Shown: in pieces, positions 25,029 through 26,090 of the stretch
Layout: every line of letters begins with the position of its first letter
Numbering within the stretch: position 1 is the first letter of the stretch
Origin: JBOFLG01 sp051657745
Lineage (GTDB): Bacteria; Actinomycetota; Actinomycetes; Actinomycetales; Dermatophilaceae
Direction of reading: 5' to 3'
DNA: 26,090 nucleotides
Assembly: GCA_051657745.1 (NCBI GenBank)
Contig: JBOFLG010000006.1
Location: 1-26,090, forward strand
Program-made: the position numbers and the translations under genes
Notes under the pieces: generated by a model
The model's input: only the letters and a program-made list of their open reading frames with translations
Told to the model about the DNA's origin: nothing
The model's database searches: none

Positions 25029-26090
25029 TCAGCTGCCCCAGTTCGTGGCGGCGACCGAGGTCTGGTCGGCCCGGCTGCGGAAGATCCACCGGCCCAGCAC
25101 GGGGATGGACACCAGCAGCAGGATGACCGCGAGCAGGACATCGACGATTTCCGGGGTCAGTCCTGATGGCAGGGCCGGGCTCTGGGTCGCGAACTGCAGG
25201 CCGGCGGCACCGGTGCGCATCAGGCCCACGAGGAACGCCGCCGGGATACAGGCCAGTGGGTTGGCCCGGGCCAGGAGCGCGATGGTGATTCCGTCGAAGC
25301 CGAGGGTGCCGGTGATGGCCGGCTCGAACCGGAGCAGGGTTCCCTGGGCCTCGAGGGTGCCGGCGAGCCCGGCCAACCCGCCGGCCAGCAGCATCGACAG
25401 CACCACTGTCCTCGGGATGGAGATACCGGCGTAGCGGGCCGCGTGGGCGTTCGCGCCAACCGTGGTGAACCGGAAACCGAGCGTGGTGCGGGCCAGCAGG
25501 AACCAGCACAGCACGGCGGCGGTGATGGCGATGATGACGCCGATCGGGATGCCGGTCACGGCACCCACCTGCGCGGCCTCCGGGATGAGTTCGGTCTGCG
25601 GCAGCCGCAGCGTGCGCGCCGACTCGCCCTGCAGGGGGCCGATCGCGGCCCAGTAGGCGAACCCGGCGACGATGTAGTTGAGCATGATCGTGGAGATCAC
25701 CTCGTGCACGCCGCGCCACGCCTTCAGCACGCCGGCGACCCCGGCGATCACGGCTCCGGCCGCCACTCCGGCCATCATCCCGAGCAGCGCACCGACCGCG
25801 CCGAACCCGCCGGCCACGTAACTGAGGTACGCGCCGAGCAGCGCTCCGGTGGCGAGCTGGCCCTGCGCCCCGATGTTGAACAGTCCGACCCGGAGCGGCA
25901 GCACCACCGCGAGACCGGTCAGCACCAGTGGCGCAGTCTTCTGGAGGGTGCGGGTGAACGCACCATCGACCACCAGCGCTTCGCGGAACAGGGTTTCGTA
26001 GGCATACCCGGGGTTGACGCCCTGGTAGCGGATCAACGCTGCCCCGATGCCGAACGCGGCGGCCAGCGCCACGACGATGACGACGATGCT
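25029..26090 (-). CDS. ABC importer permease, nucleoside (NupP/YufP) type (5' partial)
   Basis: At least 353 residues of a BPD_transp_2 permease; the frame stays open and hydrophobic to the right edge, so the start lies outside the window (the GTG at 26072 lies in a membrane segment and is unlikely to be the start). Family text: NPGYAYETLFREAL, TGLAVVLPLRVGLFNIGAQGQL, GVHEVISTIMLNYI, TTVGANAHAARYAGI and LGFDGITIALLARANPL. It pairs with the following permease. A BMP-type binding lipoprotein would be expected nearby but is not in the window. Confidence 0.92.
   Translation of the reverse strand, partial: SIVVIVVALAAAFGIGAALIRYQGVNPGYAYETLFREALVVDGAFTRTLQKTAPLVLTGLAVVLPLRVGLFNIGAQGQLATGALLGAYLSYVAGGFGAVGALLGMMAGVAAGAVIAGVAGVLKAWRGVHEVISTIMLNYIVAGFAYWAAIGPLQGESARTLRLPQTELIPEAAQVGAVTGIPIGVIIAITAAVLCWFLLARTTLGFRFTTVGANAHAARYAGISIPRTVVLSMLLAGGLAGLAGTLEAQGTLLRFEPAITGTLGFDGITIALLARANPLACIPAAFLVGLMRTGAAGLQFATQSPALPSGLTPEIVDVLLAVILLLVSIPVLGRWIFRSRADQTSVAATNWGS

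Overview
The window is high-GC DNA that reads as the chromosome of an actinomycete. Lsr2, ClpC, a class II LysRS and a DesA3-type desaturase with its ferredoxin reductase all sit within 26 kb. The style of the LysRS and the gene set suggest Micrococcales, perhaps Intrasporangiaceae/Dermatophilaceae; that placement is inference from the sequence alone. I see no rRNA, tRNA, CRISPR array, transposase, integrase or phage gene. Most genes are on the minus strand.

Region 1 (1-5022): the 3' part of a membrane-anchored HExxH metallohydrolase-like gene runs convergently into argA (N-acetylglutamate synthase). After a gene-poor 0.5 kb follows clpC. The clpC upstream region holds a plausible SigH/SigR-type stress promoter with a ClgR-like box just upstream of its -35.

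Region 2 (5023-11719): an accessory block lies between clpC and lsr2, which are neighbours in Mycobacterium. It holds a membrane-anchored protein joining a substrate-binding-like region to a VWA domain, an orphan PotD-like Tat lipoprotein, a divergent NHEJ cassette (ku on minus; ligase and polymerase on plus as two overlapping ORFs), and a FhuF-like Fe-S protein.

Region 3 (11743-13994): lysS, a small membrane protein and lsr2, transcribed in that order on the minus strand. A perfect 12-bp-stem hairpin lies just past lsr2.

Region 4 (14234-19280): a secreted TAP-like alpha/beta hydrolase, divergent mmsA (methylmalonate-semialdehyde dehydrogenase), a short direct-repeat tract, a methyltransferase that seems to have lost its middle by an in-frame deletion, and a secreted CAP-domain protein.

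Region 5 (19281-22308): an operon for fatty-acid desaturation (ferredoxin reductase, then DesA3-like desaturase). It is headed by three tandem palindromic operator-like sites at an exact 15-bp period that abut the first GTG, and it is followed by a 14-bp-stem terminator.

Region 6 (22329-26090): a nucleoside-type ABC importer (two permeases, then a double-NBD ATPase), cut by the window end, with a large imperfect hairpin behind it.

Most genes are ordinary for an actinomycete. The observations most worth checking are the triple operator, the split LigD cassette placed between lsr2 and clpC, the composite clpC promoter and the internally deleted methyltransferase. I found no clear evidence of a wholly new system.
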